The translations under genes were made by a program, and so were the position numbers. A stretch of 64,000 nt of DNA from Laetiporus sulphureus 93-53 (lineage: Eukaryota > Basidiomycota > Agaricomycetes > Polyporales > Laetiporaceae), in the NCBI RefSeq assembly GCF_001632365.1, contig NW_024468510.1:799143-863142 (forward strand), given 5' to 3'. The notes under the pieces were generated by a model. It saw nothing but the letters and a program-made list of their open reading frames with translations, did no database searches and was not told the origin of the DNA. Positions 43,944 through 54,772 of this stretch are shown piece after piece. Each line of letters opens with the position of its first letter. The first letter of the stretch is position 1.

Positions 43944-45725
43944 TCATTCATCGTGGATCCTCTTCCTGAAACGTTCCAATCGTCCACCCCATCCGCCTCC
44001 AAACTTATCTTCGAGCTTCTGCCAAACACGTTGTAGCTTCGGTTTGTCACGTCCGCTCAGCCTCTTGAAGGCCACAAGAATCCAATAGATAGTCCTCTCG
44101 CTCGGCTTCGATTCATGAGTTAACGTGAGGAAAGAATCGAAAAGTGCATCTAAATTCGCCATCGTCCACTGTGATCTCTTCAGATGGCGTGACAGTGTTT
44201 GATCTTCTTTCAATGTTCGAGCCTCGCCATGACGAGCGAAGCCGAGAAAGATGGCTCGGAAAGCAGGAAGTGTAGATGATGGCTCCTCTGCGAAGGCAGG
44301 ATTCGGCTTGTGGCTGTCATTCGAGAAGTTGTATTTTTCATTCAACAGCATCATGTCTCTGAAGACCTCAAGCGATTGAACGAGGTCACCGTGATACGCG
44401 TAACACTGGATGAGTGTATAGAACGTGATGGCGTCAGATTTGACATCATCCGGGATTGTAATACCTTCCATCCGTGCAAGCTGTTGTTTTGCAGCGTCAA
44501 TGCTGTTGTATTCGGTCTCGTCCTCGGGTAGATGGTGATGCCTGATGATGCGATATACCAGGCCTGCAAGGTTCATGTGACCGTTCCGAGCAAAAGCCCA
44601 TATGCAAGCGTTGAGTCCGTCTATATCGAGCTCGAAGCCGTCTCCTCTCATGTTGTGAAGGGTATCTCGTACGCCGACTAGGTCGTTCTTGCGCGTAAAG
44701 TATCTAACGAGAGCCAAATAGGTTATTCGATTTCGGGTAAGACCGGATGACTCGAAAAGTTTGAGCGCATAGCGGAGACTGGACTGGTCCAACGTGCGCC
44801 CGGCAATGTTCACAAGAGTAGTGAGAGTAACCGTGTCCGGTTTAATGGCCGGACGATTGATGTTGGGACCAGGGGAGGGGGAGGGAGAAGGAGGTCTTCT
44901 ATGCTGACCGCTGAATGTCGCACCAGGTGCATTTTGAGCAATCATGTCCCTGTAAACATCCAGTGCGGCTTGTAAATCTTCGAGCCGTGTTTTCCGCCAT
45001 CCCTTGCCAGCGCAGTCTATGAGAGCGTTCCAATCCCAAAGCTGCACGGTGCCACCCGAGGTGTGCAGTGTCGAGAGCACAGACAGGAGCCGTAAGAACA
45101 GCGGGCGCGTGCGCGTGCGCGAGGAGGCCAAAATTCGAGCCAGCCGGTGCAACAAGGCATAGGGGATGGGAGAAGTCCGATGAGGAGAAGCTAACAGCTT
45201 CTGGTATGCTGCCCAAGCTTCTTCACCAGATGACGTGGTCGCCATGATCCTTTCCAAATCTTTGTCCGACCCCTGCGCCGACGACAGCGCTGGCGATGCA
45301 TCCAAATTGACTCTCCCAGAATGTGCACTAATGTGAGCAGGCGGCTCTACATTATCATCCCATGCGGCAATGCTCGGGGGTGAAGGTGGAGTCGAAAAGA
45401 ACGCGTCTTTATTGGCAAAGAACGTCGTCCTCGCCCGTCGAGACACAAACGGTTTCCTTTGCGGCCACTCTAGAGGTGGAATGACGGTGCGCGTGAGGAC
45501 GGTCGAGGACGTGGCGTTGCCGTGAACGGGTTTAGATTCACGCAGGACATCGTTCCTCTTGGTATCCTTCCCATCAATTGAGTCGTTGGGGAGGCACTCG
45601 TTGTCCGATTTCCTGGAAGGCGCGACGGCAACTGACCGACACGGCCGCGTTGAATGGTACCGCGGCGTGGCATGACAACGTTTGAGGCCCAGAGAGGACA
45701 CTCTCAGCATCAATAAGCTATGCAA
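43944..45725 (-). CDS. Second mitochondrial PPR protein, 593 aa, single exon
   Basis: The frame runs from ATG 45725 to the stop at 43944 without introns, unlike most neighbours. The N-terminus (MHSLLMLRVSSLGLKRCHAT) is hydrophobic and basic, as in a mitochondrial leader. A Ser/Pro-rich linker follows. PPR units include TVTLTTLVNIAGRTLDQSSL, RITYLALVRYFTRKNDLVGV, ELDIDGLNACIWAFARNGHM and AITFYTLIQCYAYHGDLVQS with LEVFRDMM. A partial Met later in the leader is an alternative start. The RNA target is unknown. Confidence 0.85.
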   Translation of the reverse strand: MHSLLMLRVSSLGLKRCHATPRYHSTRPCRSVAVAPSRKSDNECLPNDSIDGKDTKRNDVLRESKPVHGNATSSTVLTRTVIPPLEWPQRKPFVSRRARTTFFANKDAFFSTPPSPPSIAAWDDNVEPPAHISAHSGRVNLDASPALSSAQGSDKDLERIMATTSSGEEAWAAYQKLLASPHRTSPIPYALLHRLARILASSRTRTRPLFLRLLSVLSTLHTSGGTVQLWDWNALIDCAGKGWRKTRLEDLQAALDVYRDMIAQNAPGATFSGQHRRPPSPSPSPGPNINRPAIKPDTVTLTTLVNIAGRTLDQSSLRYALKLFESSGLTRNRITYLALVRYFTRKNDLVGVRDTLHNMRGDGFELDIDGLNACIWAFARNGHMNLAGLVYRIIRHHHLPEDETEYNSIDAAKQQLARMEGITIPDDVKSDAITFYTLIQCYAYHGDLVQSLEVFRDMMLLNEKYNFSNDSHKPNPAFAEEPSSTLPAFRAIFLGFARHGEARTLKEDQTLSRHLKRSQWTMANLDALFDSFLTLTHESKPSERTIYWILVAFKRLSGRDKPKLQRVWQKLEDKFGGGWGGRLERFRKRIHDE

Positions 45726-46185
45726 GTCATCCTGGACGAAGAAGAAAATTCAGGATCTGGACGCCGTCTAGATTGAATACATCAAACCGAGCCTACCGCG
45801 ACCCGACCAGCACGCGCAGCAGCAAAGACTTGGTCTCACCACCGCAACTTTTTCACCACAACACAGCCGTCCTCGTTCGTGCGCGAATATGTAAGTGGAA
45901 GCGAGCGTTCGAACTTCGCAGCGATACAGCGACAGCCGGAAAAAGTCAGTCCGTAACTGTCACTAGCGCGCGCGCACGCCACGAGCCTGTTCAATAACAA
46001 TTTCGATAGAGCATTCCCCTTTCATTCGGCATTATTTGACCTCAGTAATCTCTCGTCTGACGGCGAAAACAATTTTTTCCAGATGCAGGATGCGAAACGA
46101 CATGAAATTGACAGTATACAGCATAGTATATAAATGCGGTGCGACAGAGGACCTAACAAGCAGTGAAACAGCGCGGTGCAACGGA
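45726..46185. other. Intergenic, PPR promoter and uL3 3' region
   Basis: 460 bp upstream of the PPR gene and downstream of the uL3 stop, both genes being on the minus strand. It contains a short CGCGCGCGCACGC tract near 45966. No gene supported. Confidence 0.3.
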
Positions 46186-47672
46186 TCATACGGCGGCCTT
46201 GACCAGCCCCATGAACGCAGCCTTTTCTTCGAACGTTTGGAATGCACCGTGCTATGAAAGACGGTATGAGGATCGTGTAGACCGGGGTAGGATGAGCGTC
46301 ACTTACACCAAACTTCGACGAAGTGTCGATGAACTTGAGCTGCACCTTCTCGAGGTCCCGGCGAGAAGTGTGTACCATAAGCGACTTCCTGATGGTAATA
46401 ACACGCTTCTTCGTACCAGGAATGGAGCCCTTCAGCATCAAATAGTCGTTCTTCACAATACCGTAGTGAGGGAAGCCTCCCATCGGCGTGATGGCCTTCT
46501 TCGTGACATCGTGTTCCGTCGACGCGTTGGCCTCATCAGCACCGGTACCGATGCGATAAATCTTCTTGTTGAGTTCGGTACGGTGGTGATAACCATCTAT
46601 TTTTGTCGCTCAAGACACGCACTAAACGTCTGATGTGCACAATGGACTTACTTTGGCCAGCACGGGCCACCGAGAACATGACCTTCGAAGGATGCCATGC
46701 ACCAATGCACGCGACCTTGCGCAGACCCTTGTGCGTCTTACGCGGCAGCTTCTTGGTACCCCACCTGTGGGTGACACCCTCGAATCCATGACCCTTCGTG
46801 ACCGCAATCACATCGATGACCTCGTCCTGCTCGAAGACTGTGCCGACCTCCACCGGTTTCTCAAACAAGCCATGCGCGAACTCGACCTTGTCTGCAACGG
46901 AACCACCATTCACCTGGATCTCCATTAGGTGCGCCTTCTTCTGGCTGAGACCAGTCTTGCGTATCTGGGTATGCGCAAGAACACGAACGACCGTGCAGTA
47001 TTTGCGAATGCGCTCGAGCTCACGGGCGATGGACTTTCCACCGTCCTCGGCATGCTTTTTCGCATACCGCGTGAATGCCTTCTTCTTCGAGCGGTACCAG
47101 TTCTTGTAGAAGCGACGCTTGAGCTCGTCGGAAAGGTGTGAAGCCCAGACGGTGGTGAGGGAGCGAAGGCCACGAGGTGTCTCGACATACCCGACGACAC
47201 CCACAACCACCATGGGTGGAGTCTCCACGATGGTAACCGGCTCCACAATCTCCCTCTTGTGCATCTCTATTCAGACCATTAGCGTCATAGCTCTGCATTC
47301 CATTTGCCAAAAGGACATACTGGACCCCGGACGGTCAAGATCGCGCACAACGTGTGTCATTCCAGCCTTGTAGCCCATGATAGCGGTCAAGTGAACTGGC
47401 TTCTTGGGGTCATCCTGTTACAATAAAACTCAATACCTTGAGGTCGCTGTACATGACGAGTGTCGTACCTTCGGGAACGCCTTGACCTTGCCCCTGTGGC
47501 GGGCAGCACGCTTTCGGGGGAGGAACCCAAGGGAACCATGGCGAGGGGCTTCGTACTATTCTGAAAATCAGAACCCAAATATCCGATTTGATGCACTGCA
47601 CGCACCTTGCGGTGACTGTGAAAGAACGTCAGCACCAGACATACGGGCGGGACGATCTATGACGAACCTCAT
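46186..47672 (-). CDS. RPL3: 60S ribosomal protein uL3, 388 aa
   Basis: Core large-subunit protein near the peptidyl-transferase centre. Exons: 47672-47668 (five coding bases, ATGAG), 47615-47606 (10 nt), 47555-47469, 47414-47321, 47266-46652, 46596-46307 and 46251-46186. They join to [80 protein letters not shown] and [20 protein letters not shown]. The rest continues [20 protein letters not shown] and ends [16 protein letters not shown]. The length equals yeast uL3 within one residue. The first three coding pieces show that splicing begins two codons into the frame and includes a 10 nt microexon. It diverges from MRC1. Confidence 0.96.
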
Positions 47673-47966
47673 CTTGTTGTCTTTAAGGCCGTTGCTGCCG
47701 TACACTGGAAGTGAGGGACAATACGCGGATCTCGTTGGTGGCAGTCGGTGGCTGGTTGAAACTGTGCAGTTTTCCTGAACCGGCGATGCAGGACCTCTGC
47801 CACCGGGTCTCGCCCTTAAATAGTCACGTGGCTGGTGACTACCTAAAACGCGCTGCGTCACTGTGTGACGTAACCTGGGACAAAACGCGTTCCCGGTTGA
47901 GCTGCGTGCCACCAGCGTCGTGAGCCGTCACAGGCCTCCTTCAGCAGTAAGCTCCTCACCTTCATC
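47673..47966. promoter_or_regulatory. Bidirectional promoter RPL3 / MRC1
   Basis: 294 bp between ATGs. Visible sites are an E-box CACGTG at 47825-47830, a CRE-like TGACGTAA at 47866-47873, and an MCB-type ACGCGT at 47885-47890, 77 nt before the MRC1 ATG. The E-box and CRE could serve the ribosomal gene; the MCB fits S-phase control of MRC1. Function is inferred from motif type only. Confidence 0.45.
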
Positions 47967-50900
47967 ATGGATCTAAGCTCGCATACTGCGGCGGCGCCCC
48001 ATGAAGCCTCTTCCCCCTCTGATTCGGCGACTGTCAAGCGTGCGCGTGTCACCTATGGTCGTCGCAGAGAGACTCTCTCGGACAGAGAGGCATCCACGTC
48101 CACCGCCTCCATGGAGGTATCATCACGCGTCTCATCTTACGGAATGGAACTTCCGGGGAAGGACAACGGAATCTCCCATGGTTCTGACGGACGGGACGCG
48201 TTCAACTTCTCTACCACACCTATCGATGACGAGACGGACAGCGACACATGTAATGTCGCACCATCCTCTCGGACTGGGTTTCAATTTTCGTGGAGGAAGG
48301 CCTTGAAGGATATAGACTATGTCTATTTGAAGAACGACGCGTCCACAAACGAGGCAACAGGGAAAAATGCAGATGCGGATCGTGGCGTTTCGAGAGCTCC
48401 AACACTGAAGCAGGTGGCGGAACGCGCACAGATTCCGGATGGGCCCATACAGGGTCATGAGTCGGCCGAGGAGGAAGGCACGCCCTCAGATATGACCTCA
48501 AGTGCTGACAATCGCGCCACGTCGCCTTCCTCATCCGCTGTAATATCTCGGCTGGGGCGGTCCACGAAAGCTGTAGATGGTTCAGACGATGAAACAAGCG
48601 GCTTCGAAAAGGCTCTCTCTTCGGTCGAATCTACATCCTTGTCTCTCACTAACGATTCGGTTGATTCCTTTGGAGAATCCTCTATCAAGAAGGGAAAACA
48701 AGGGACTGTAGAAGAGTCTTCCTCAGACGATGAACTTCCTGAGGCGTACATCGAGCTAGATATGAGGAAAGCTCGACGCAAGAAGCAACATGCGAACGGA
48801 GGAGAGAGACGCGTCAAGGTCAGACATTTAATACCCATGTTTGTCGCTAGTGATGCTAATCAGTCCACAGGCACCTACAAAGAAACAGTGTGAAGAGACA
48901 CACAAGGCAACTGCTCGAATTATAGCGGATCGGGCGGTGTCAATTCCCCGCGCACAAGCGAAACAGCTTGGCCTGACGCAACTATGGGAGAAGATAGGGT
49001 AAGTCAGACGTCTCATATGTAAACGTGACGTCAAACTAACGATATCATATGCCACACCGGTGGAACAGGCGAAGTGTCCGCCCTGCTCAAGATCAGCGAT
49101 CGCAGCAAGTCCCACCATCCGATCCCATACAGCCGTTCTCTTCGCCTGCTCTGAAGTCTGGTGCCCATTCGCCAGCATCTGCGTCTCCGTCAGACGCAGC
49201 GGCCTCAGTCAATCCGAACGAGCGAGAACCTAGCACGGGGTTCATACCAACAACCTTACTTGGTCTCTCCTCAGTCAGAGCAGACATTCAGGATTGGCAC
49301 GACTCTAGCGACAGCGAGCTGCCCACGGTCAGCGCGCCCGTCGAGGAGGATACAAAGAAGCGAGAAGAAAGCGAACGGAAAAAGCGGCTCGCCCAGCTGA
49401 AACGACAATACATGGAGCGCACGAGACAAGAGGATTCGGATGCGAGTGATTTGGAGGTGATAAGCTCGACGGGAAAGCATAGACAATCCGCGTTGTCTAG
49501 GTCCATTCAACGTCTTCGAGCGCAAGCGCATACATCACGGCCCCGTGGTGAAGGAGAGCTGCGGTTGTTGAAGGCCTCTACCGCTCCCGCTTTCGCGAGA
49601 CTGGACAAAGAGATGAAAGAATCTAATGCAACTCACCTGTCCAAGGATCAATTGAACAAGATGCTATTGCAGAAAGCGGGCAAACAAGCGGAAGAATTGG
49701 TCAAAGTGAAAGAGGAGGAATGGATCAGCAGAGGAGGGAAGATCAAGGTCAAACGTGACGACAGTGAAGACGGCGCTAGCGTGAAGGATGCTGTTCTTTC
49801 CTTGGTCTCGAAAGGCCTGTTAGCGGGACAAAGAGTTGGTCAGGACGACACAGAAAAAGATAATGGCGAAGATGAGGAAGATGATGAAGACTATGCGCCA
49901 GAGCAGGAGCAGAGCGATCACCCCGAAGGCAACGTTCAGGACGAGAATGGCCGGTTCTCTGATGCCGAGACTCAGGTCTCCATCCCTTATGACCGCGGAA
50001 TAGACTCAGCCGAAGATGCAGCTAGCGATAATGATGAAGAAGCCGATCTGTATTCTCATAAAGCAACGCGGCCCCGACGAACGATCACAATCGTCCAGTC
50101 GGATGACGAGGATGAGGCTACCAGCTCCCCTTCGTTGCGCAATAGAGAACCGCTTGCTGCCGATGGCTTATTTTGGCCATCGTCTTCTCGCTCGCTCGCT
50201 GCATTGCACCATCGATCCTCCATATCGTCCTTCGAGGACCCCATGGAAAGTGGCACGGATAAGGAGAACGATGAACGGATGATGTATGACAGAGGGGAAG
50301 ACAAGGAGAACACTGTGGTGCACACGCAGTCGTCCATGGGCCTGCGAGTCGCCGTGAGTCACCTTAGAAGTTCTTTCGGCTTGGTAGCTCGAGACAGGTC
50401 GCCCCTCCCGAGCGCGACCGTGGACCACGATTTGTCGGCGAGGACTAGTCCAGCAGATGAGCGACGACCACCGCTGAAAGAGTTGTCCAGGGAAGATGAC
50501 GACTTTGATGATTCGTTCGCTCTCTCAACCCAGCCGCGAGGGCGAGGCCGAAAATTGTTGTTCGGTCCGGATCGTTCTTCCGAACATGCCCTGCCTTCTT
50601 CCCCCAGTCTTGTCGACCACGAACGCGAGGACAAGGAGCCATCACCACTGAGTACCAGTTCGCTGGCACCACCTGCGATGCTCACGACTGATCTATCCGA
50701 GTTCTTCGAACCTGAGGCATCGCGCAATGGATCCGTATCAATGGATTCCAAACAACTGAAGAAAGAAGGATTATCCCAGTTCCATTCTCAAGCCACGGTG
50801 ATTCTATTGATGTCGATCATAAATTCCTATACTTACGAATCTCTACAGGACAATAACGGACTTGCTCAGTTGAGGCAAGCCAAGCCTACCCAGCGCTTCT

Positions 50901-52703
50901 CGCTGACCCTTGACGCTGGACTTGAACCGACGCTGGATGTCAATCGGAGCCTCTTGAGAAAGGCCGGCGACATTTTTGAGAAGGAACAAGGCTTCCTAGC
51001 TGAGAGCTTCGGTAGCAAGATCGGGGTGGAACCCCAGTTGTATGTGAACGAGCATGGGTGAGTCGACCTCGTGATCATAAGCACCCGGATGCTAAGCTGT
51101 GAGTTCGCAGATTCCTTACGCAGACTGTCTCCAATGGAAAGATCCCCACATCATCTCCTCTTCTGTCACCGTCATTACTCGCGGCGTCATCTCCATTCGC
51201 ACGAGATGCAATGCTTCCGCAACCGCCACCGCCTATCAGACAACCTCTCGTCGCTATAGATGCGGACGTTGAGATGGATGGCGTTGACGAGCTGCCCAGA
51301 CGACGTCTGTTCAGACGAGAAATATCTCCATTTCAACGAGAAGACAGTCAAGATCTGAACTCGTCCTCGAGCAAGCCTAGCAAAACCAGGAATGCATTTG
51401 ACTTGATGAAGCTTGCATCTCGTGGTGCACAGAGGAAGACGGAGAAAGTGAAAAAGACGCTAGTGAAATCAGACTTTATCGAAGGAGAGGCCGAGGAATC
51501 CGACGACGATGCATTGATGGGCTTCGGTGGGCGGAAGGAGGACGAGGACGAGGACGACGAGGACGAGAACCAGAATCAGACACTCGCTGAACTGGTCGAT
51601 GACAGAGCTATGGATGAGAAGATGCTTGCTGAAGAAGCTGTATTGGAGAAAGTCAGGTATGAAGCATGCCTCATTTCACGAGCAACGTTGCTCACTGCTC
51701 ATGATGGATGACCACAGAGAGCATCAACAAGAAGACGACCAAGCCCTAGAGAAGCTGCACAGAGATGCCGCTGAGGGCAAACTGAGAGTTAAGCGACGCG
51801 ATCGCGGCGTCGGCTTTGAGGATAGCGAGTCAGACGAGGATGAAGAGGACGCCAGGGCCAGACGAAGGAAGATGATCAAGAAACGTAAGATCGACCATGA
51901 CAGTCTTGATCAGCTATGTGAGCTTCTTTTGCAACGAACATGTCCAAACAGCAAGCGATTGATGCTGCCTGCTAGCCAACGATCCATCCACACGCGCGTT
52001 CTATGATGCGTATAATGCAGATAACATTGATGATGATGATTTCGAGCATCTGCAAGAAGAACAAGATGAGGAGACATTGGTTGGATCGCAGGAGACGGAC
52101 CCTGAGGCCCAGACTAAGCAATCGGTTATAACTGTGTCGGAGCTGCGCCATAAATTGCGCGAGGCTGCTCAAGAAGCGGAGGTATGCTTCGTTCTGATAT
52201 GGATGCTCCGTCTTCCTGATTTTGCGTGAAGCCTATGGAGGTCTTTGACCCTCATGATGTAGCCTGGATGGAGCGTGATATTGATGAGGATGATGAGGCA
52301 GCAATCCAGGTGAAAGAAGTCACCACGACGTCCAAGCCTGTTCCTCCCCAACAAAACGCTGACTGGGAAGCCACACTGATGAAGGTGTGTTTTGCTCAAT
52401 ACACGAAATCGTCTGCTGACAACTCCGCATGACTAGCCGAGACATCCAAGTGAGATCGACGAGGAGCAACTCAATCGCTTGCAGGGCTGGGCCAAAGGCG
52501 AGTCGCGTACAGTCAGCACAGTGCGTGCGACGCGGGCATCGGCTGTGACAGGACCTGGCAAGCGCGCTGCAGGCAGCGGATCCGTAAGGGGCCATGGCCG
52601 TGGGCAACGCGCAAAATCAGGTGAAGGCAGCGCCACAAGGGCACCGAAAGCGAGCGCTCTCTCGGCCGTCTCGACCAGCAGACGTGCGCGGTTCAGAGAT
52701 TGA
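47967..52703 (+). CDS. MRC1: Mediator of replication checkpoint MRC1 / Claspin, 1430 aa
   Basis: MRC1 travels with the replisome and relays stalled-fork signals to the checkpoint kinase. Exons: 47967-48818, 48871-48998, 49069-50797, 50849-51057, 51111-51656, 51718-51917, 51976-52181, 52229-52384 and 52437-52703. Most of the protein is disordered and charged, with many SD/SE phosphosite-like tracts. The MRC1-like domain is clear in exons 5-6: AFDLMKLASRGAQRKTEKVK, KSDFIEGEAEESDDDALMGF, TLAELVDDRAMDEKML and EGKLRVKRRDRGVGFEDSES. An N-terminal block reads KKQCEETHKATARIIADRAV. Intron 3 (50798-50848, 51 nt) has no in-frame stop, so its removal is inferred from the strong splice sites. The C-terminus is basic (RGHGRGQRAK). 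Confidence 0.88.
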
Positions 52704-54772
52704 GCAATTGTAGAATGCATACGAACTTGCAACTTCTGGATTTCTTCTATAGCTTACGTTGGGCACGATGTACTGTACCTAGCCGTGTACCTTGGACTTC
52801 ACTCTGTGATGAAGCTACGCACTATGGTAATTCGTTTTGTAGCATGTGCACTGCATTCTGTTTGTCGGGCTTCGCGACGAAGAAACATCCGTGATAGATT
52901 CTCAGTGTTCTAGTTACCGCAACTCTTGTAAATTGAATCCATATCATAAATAACCAGCAAGCATACCCAAGCTGAGAGCAGTCACGAACTTTCACCAGAC
53001 GCGTCGTGCGATCAGACATTAATCCTTCAGAACCTCCTAAGTCAATAGTACTCTAATTCTGGGTATAGTGGAACCTCGGTATGCGGGACAAGGTGAACAA
53101 TAGACGCATTAGTAGTTCTGCTTTCCACGTATTCTCCCAAACCGTATCCAAGGAGAGTCGCGTGCCGGACGGGAAGGAGAGATAGGGTATGTATATGATG
53201 CTTGACGGGAGCGACTGCAACGTCGCCGTGTCTTGTCCTGGTTGATCTACTGGAGCTTGAGACAATGAAACACCTCTTCAAGCGCACATATGTTCACCTT
53301 ATGTCTCATCATGATCAACTTAGCCATACATGCCGGTGGACCGGTCTCGCGGAATGGAGTACCTGTAAAACCCGCAGTCCGCAATGGAAAGAGCTCAAGC
53401 AGTCGACATGACGTACGAGAGGCGACCAAGGCAATCCCAGTCTCATGCGCATCCAGCAACTCCTCCCCGCCCGTGATTGTTGCCCACAGTGATGGGAAGA
53501 ACAGACAGCAGAGCACGAGAGAGCCGAACAGAGACAAAGAGAACATGAAAAGCATAGTGCTTGAAAACGATCCGGCCGCGGACAAGGCCTAGGAGTCAGG
53601 GCTACAGTCGCATCGAATGTGCCTACGGATATGACCAGGACGCAAGTTGGGTACGCTGGTCCCCGTATAAAAAGTGGGGACTTGATCTGAGTTTCGAGGC
53701 GTCTTGTTGGCGCCGGAAGAAGCCGATCCAATTGATTATGCGCGCTGACTGTGCCGACTATGGCACTATGCTAAAGCAACATGCTAACTGGCCACAAAAT
53801 TTGGCAGGGTGAATCTCAGAAGATGCAGAGCAACATTCGAACCGATGCAAGTGCAATGGGTTATCCGAAGTCGAACGTTCGGAGTGTCCAAACTCGCTGA
53901 TGATCCAGTCTTATCACGTATTCAATGATACTATGCGGAAGGACTCCAAGTGAAGCCCGTGCAGCGCTGTCCTGCTGCTGGGTGGCGCACATATGTGCAT
54001 TTACCCGTCAAGAAGGAACAAGGCAGTCAATGTGGGAGTTTGACAGGTAGACCGCTATGTGACATAGAGCAAGGCTGGTCGAATGATATCGAGTAAAGCC
54101 TCACGAGAGAGCCATTTCTTATGAATTAGAGAAGTGTACAGAGGAGAAACGACAGAGCATGTACTGCAGAGAGCGCCAGTATACTGCTGCCTTCAACCGC
54201 ATCAACACCGTATGTGCCCGATTTGAATATCTTAGGCCACACTGAGACGTGTGCGCCAGTTGAAAGAGCCCAACCTAGCACTGCTCATGGCCCGTGATGA
54301 GGTAGCTGGAAATCGGGCAACGTAACATCTTCGGCTCAGCGGTCAACGGTCGTGAAATTTGTCGGAACCGCCGTGAGCTGGCGAGAAAGGCGGGCAAATC
54401 ATTGCGCACATTTTGGTAGCTACGGCCGAAGTGAATCTTGGATCTAAAAGGCTCCGCTGTGGTGAGAGTGTCCAAGTGCTCGCTTAGCGCCGGCTGGCCA
54501 CAACGAAGTGTGACGTGACGCAATCACCACTAAATGGGAAGTCACAGAGCAAGAGGTAACAAGGCGTCCTCGGAGCTGCAGCTTTGTTTACTCCGCCTCC
54601 TCGCACTGCCCAAACATTCAAAGCCCGGGCTTCCTCACACCTACGGACTTCACAGCTTACTCGGCGAGTTTTCAAGCATCTACCGTCCTAGCAGGCGGCC
54701 ACATCTGGCGTGCGCGCCACGCTCTCGCCACCACGACTTGTGTTCAACGTCAATCCCACTACTTGGTCCATC
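52704..54772. other. 2 kb gap between MRC1 and THO2
   Basis: The longest stretch without a firm gene. One weak minus-strand candidate is listed separately at 53056-53555. A TATAAAAA occurs near 53666 on the plus strand without a frame after it. From 53820 to 54770 I see only short chance frames. The THO2 leader would lie in the last part. Confidence 0.3.
53056..53555 (-). CDS. Possible small membrane protein gene, doubtful
   Basis: From ATG 53555 a frame encodes MLFMFSLSLFGSLVLCCLFF, a good signal anchor, then a polar stretch to VASR. A donor GTACGT and an acceptor TTACAG bound a putative intron of about 50 nt at about 53357-53406. Beyond it the frame continues TPFRETGPPACMAKLIMMRH. A second, shorter intron (about 38 nt) would connect to QDTATLQSLPSSIIYIPYLS and end near 53056. 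The chain is possible but the second intron is unusually short and I recognise no family. The plus strand also has an open frame here, so this may be chance or a decayed gene. Confidence 0.22.
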
